Below, piece after piece: positions 61,001 through 64,000 of a stretch of 64,000 nucleotides of DNA. The notes beneath the pieces are model-generated. The model was not told the DNA's origin. It worked only from the letters and a program-made list of their open reading frames with translations, and did not search any database. Source of the DNA: Casuarina equisetifolia (lineage: Eukaryota > Streptophyta > Magnoliopsida > Fagales > Casuarinaceae); assembly GCA_028551475.1 (NCBI GenBank), contig CM052360.1, positions 11,334,501 to 11,398,500 on the forward strand. Direction: 5' to 3'. The position numbers were made by a program, and so were the translations under genes. Within the stretch, counting starts at the first letter, position 1, and every line of letters starts with the position of its first letter.

Positions 61001-64000
61001 AGTATTAGTTAAATTTATGATAGAGGAATGCGTGCTAAGTATACATCAAAATGTTGTAGGCTATACAACAAAGATAAAAGTATAAATGTGATATGTAAAA
61101 GAGTTGGAAATGTTTATTTACTTAAGTTGAATATTGATAATCCTCTTGACACATGTTTGATGTCTCACACAAACGATGAAAACTAGGTATGGCATAAAAG
61201 ATTAGGTCATCTTAGCTTTAGCCAAATGGCAAAAATCATTAAGAAAAATTTGGTTAGGGGTTTGCCTAATCTTAAGTTTGAGAAAAATCTTGTTTGTGAT
61301 GAATGTATGAAAGGAAAACAAACTAAAAATAGCTTTGAATTGAAGGGTATTATTTCCACAACAAAACCATTGCAATTACTGCATATGGATTTGTTTGGAC
61401 CTATGAGGACAACTAGCCTTAGGAGAAAATATTTTGTACTAGTTATGGTAGATGATTTCTCAAGATTTACATGGGTTTTCTTTCTATCCAGCAAAAAAAT
61501 GAAACTTTTAGCGTCTTTAAAACTTTATGTAGACTAGTTCAAAATGAAAGGGGATTCTCAGATAAAATGTGTTTGGTTTGATCATGGTGGAGAATTCCAA
61601 AATAATATGTTTGATGATTTTTGTGCTGAAAATGGAATAAAATATGAGTTTTTTACCCCTAGAACTCCCTAACAGAATGGGGTGGCTAAAAGGAAAAATA
61701 GATCTCTCCAGGAAATGGCCAAGACCATGTTATTAGAAAATAACTTATCTAAGTATTTTTGGGGAGAAGTTATGAACACAACTTGCTATATTCTCAATAG
61801 AGTTTCCATAAGAGTGATCACCAAGAAAACTCCATATGAAATACTGAATAACAAAAAACTGAATATTGCCTACTTTAAAGCATTTGGTTGTAAGTGTTTT
61901 GTTCACAACAATGGCAAAGATTCCCTGGGTAAGTTTGATGCTAAGAGTGACGAGGGTATCTTTTTGGGATACTCCACCCATAGCAAAGCTTATAGAGTTT
62001 TCAATAAGAGAACTCTAGTAGTTGAAGAATCTATCCATGTGGTATTTAATGAATCTAACAGCTCCCCGTCAAGAGAAAATGAGTTTGATATTGCAGATCT
62101 AGTTTCTCCTCAAATCATGCCCTCAATAGCACCTGAACAAAGGCCATTTCAAGCAACATCTAACAGCACTCCCACTAAAAAGGAACCCTCATTCCCTAAG
62201 GTGCGTGGGGAAGTAGATCCCATACAAATTATTGGAGACAGCACAAAATCAGTAAGAACTAGATCCTCCATTCAAAATTTTTGTGAATTTGTTGCATTTG
62301 TTTCCTAAATTGAACCTAGGCAAATAGATGAAGCATTTAATGACAATAATTGGATTATGGCCATGGAAGAGGAATTAAATCAATTAAAAAAAAATGATGT
62401 CTAGACCTTTGTCAGTAGACCAACACATCAATCTGTCATTGGAACAAAATGGGTATTTAAGAACAAAATGGATGAACATGGGAATATAGTTAGAAATAAA
62501 TCTAGATTAGTAACTCATGGTTATAATCAAGAAGAAGGGATAGACTATGAAGAAACCTATGCACCTATAGCTAGATTGAATCTATAAGACTTTTACTTGC
62601 CTATACCTATTATAGAAACTTTAAATTGTTTCAAATGGATGTTAAAAGTAGCCTTTTTAAATGGCTTCATAAAGGAGGAGGTATATGTTGAACAACCTCT
62701 CGGTTTCTATGATGAAAAATTTCCAGATCATGTTTTCAAATTGAATAAAGCACTTTATGGCTTAAAACAAGCTCCACAAGCTTGGTATGATTGATTGAGT
62801 GAATTTTTATTATCAAATGGTTTTAGAAAAGGACATGTTGATACTACCTTGTTTATCAAATATGAGGAAAATAATATTTTACTTGTTCAAATATATGTAG
62901 ATTATGCAGGATGTCGCATTGATAGAAAGAGTGCTAGTGGTTCATGTCATTTCTTAGGCAGCATGTTAGTCTCATAGGCGTCTAAAAAGCAATAGAGTGT
63001 TGCTATCTCCACCACCAAGGTAAAATATATTACTGTTAGGAGTTGCTACTCCCAAATCTTCTAGATGCAATCTTAACTCGAAGATTATGGCATCCTTAGG
63101 CAAACCGCATCCATCAAGTGTGACAATACTAGTGCAATTAACCTCATAAAGAACCCCATTCAGGATTCCAAAACCAGGCATATAGAGATAAGGCATCACT
63201 TCATTAGGGATCATGTCACACAAAAACACATTGTTATTGAATATGTCCATACCTCACAGCAATTAGCTGACATATTCACTAAGCCATTAGACACACATAG
63301 ATTCTATATCTTATGTAGAGAGTTAGGTAAGTGTACATACAATGATGTACATTAGCCTCCACTGCATCACTACAAAAATAGATATGATCACTGCTTACCC
63401 ACATCTTCTCTAATGTTGTAGGATTGGTTTTTCATATCTTACATGGGATGTTTTTCTAAACATCCCCTGTTGTCTCTTTTTGTCCATTGTGGCTGCTATT
63501 GACATGTTGCTGTCTATCATGCCCTGGTATGATCTTTCCTTTCTTATTTATTATTATTTGCGGAAATAGGTGGGTAGCTTTAGCAATCTTAGGTACTACT
63601 AATACCTCCCTAATTTTTTTCAGTAAATGTCTCAGGTATGCCTTGCTTCTTTTTTTTTTTTTTACTCATCTTTCCTATCTTGCTGATGATAAAATGGGGA
63701 GAGATTAACTACTGATCTACATGTTATTAATGCTTCTCACACCTTCAGCATTTAACATTGTTCATATGGCATAACATTTAATTTTTTTATTTGAATTTAA
63801 ATCTAACATTGCCATAACAGTACTAACTGTTGCGCGTACTATTAGAAACCCATATTTGGTAGTCAGTTTCTGATTGTAAGTACTTTATATGATCATGACA
63901 AAATGATAGGGGGAGCACATGGAAATTAGAATCTATGCATAACATTAATACTTATATCTCACTATCAAGGGGAGCAAATAAAATCTACATGCATACATTT
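58002..64000 (+). mobile_element. SIRE/Maximus-like copia retrotransposon, runs off the right edge, broken
   Basis: The 5' LTR ends near 58977, against the primer-binding site TGGCATCAGAGCC (58981). It contains a TATA box (CTATATAAGG, about 58361) and the GTGGAGTAGGACTC block of long copia LTRs. Its left end is unresolved: TGTTATATGG at 58002 or TGTTGGGCATATTTTG at 56929. Gag starts at 59033 (PPTFDGSNYSHWK is the SIRE-type opening). Zinc-knuckle-like motifs lie near 59850 and 60595 (CHHCKFHGHSIGKC). Protease is near 60790-60830, integrase about 61190-61990, reverse transcriptase about 62340-62890 and RNase H about 62900-63340. After pol comes a non-coding tail with G-rich polypurine-like tracts (about 63908 and 63967), as in this lineage. 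The 3' LTR is outside the window, so age cannot be estimated. Several breaks are present. Confidence 0.85.

Noticed and set aside
1-64000. CRISPR arrays, operons, bacterial-type features
   Set aside because: None is present; the window is plant nuclear DNA.

Overview
The window is nuclear DNA from a flowering plant, probably a dicot with a repeat-rich, AT-rich genome. The evidence is spliced genes with GT-AG introns, plant-only families (NINJA/AFP, RPK2-type LRR kinase, ankyrin-PGG), and many Ty1/copia fossils primed by initiator-Met tRNA. The species cannot be fixed from the sequence alone.

Layout. 1-4.75 kb is non-coding apart from a weak candidate 5' exon near 3.8 kb. 4.76-17.84 kb is a retrotransposon block: a forward copia element (TSD GGTAG) with a 1.6 kb solo LTR nested in it (TSD TACCT), then a reverse-strand Tnt1/Tork-like copia element (TSD TTCTT). 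A third LTR type stands alone at 18.5-19.2 kb. A small tRNA-type SINE with clear duplications lies at 20.8 kb. 22.5-29.7 kb is a decayed tandem array of roughly 0.8-1.2 kb units. Its first unit keeps a broken ankyrin-repeat exon, and every unit keeps a degraded PGG/transmembrane exon, so the array is a graveyard of BDA1/ACD6-like ankyrin genes. 29.7-41.3 kb is mostly non-coding, with a short reverse-strand copia remnant (36.65-38.94 kb, TSD GTAAC), a copia gag remnant at 39.0-39.3 kb and a faint F-box-like fragment.

The gene island runs from 41.3 to 54.7 kb. A two-exon NINJA/AFP-family gene (EAR motif, 377 aa, 3.2 kb intron) lies downstream of four perfect CACGTG G-boxes packed into 165 bp. 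A six- or seven-exon glycerophosphodiester phosphodiesterase (369 aa) follows on the same strand. An intronless RPK2/TOAD2-type LRR receptor kinase (about 1131 aa) faces it tail-to-tail on the minus strand and carries one single-base frameshift near codon 166. The AFP-RPK2 neighbourhood matches, from memory, Arabidopsis At3g02140 (TMAC2/AFP4) and At3g02130 (RPK2).

From about 58.0 kb to the right edge lies a forward SIRE/Maximus-like copia element whose 3' LTR is outside the window; an older copia RNase H scrap sits just upstream. The three host genes do not form a pathway. AFP is a nuclear ABA/jasmonate co-repressor adaptor, GDPD recovers glycerol-3-phosphate from deacylated phospholipids, and RPK2 is a plasma-membrane receptor kinase for meristem, anther and embryo patterning.
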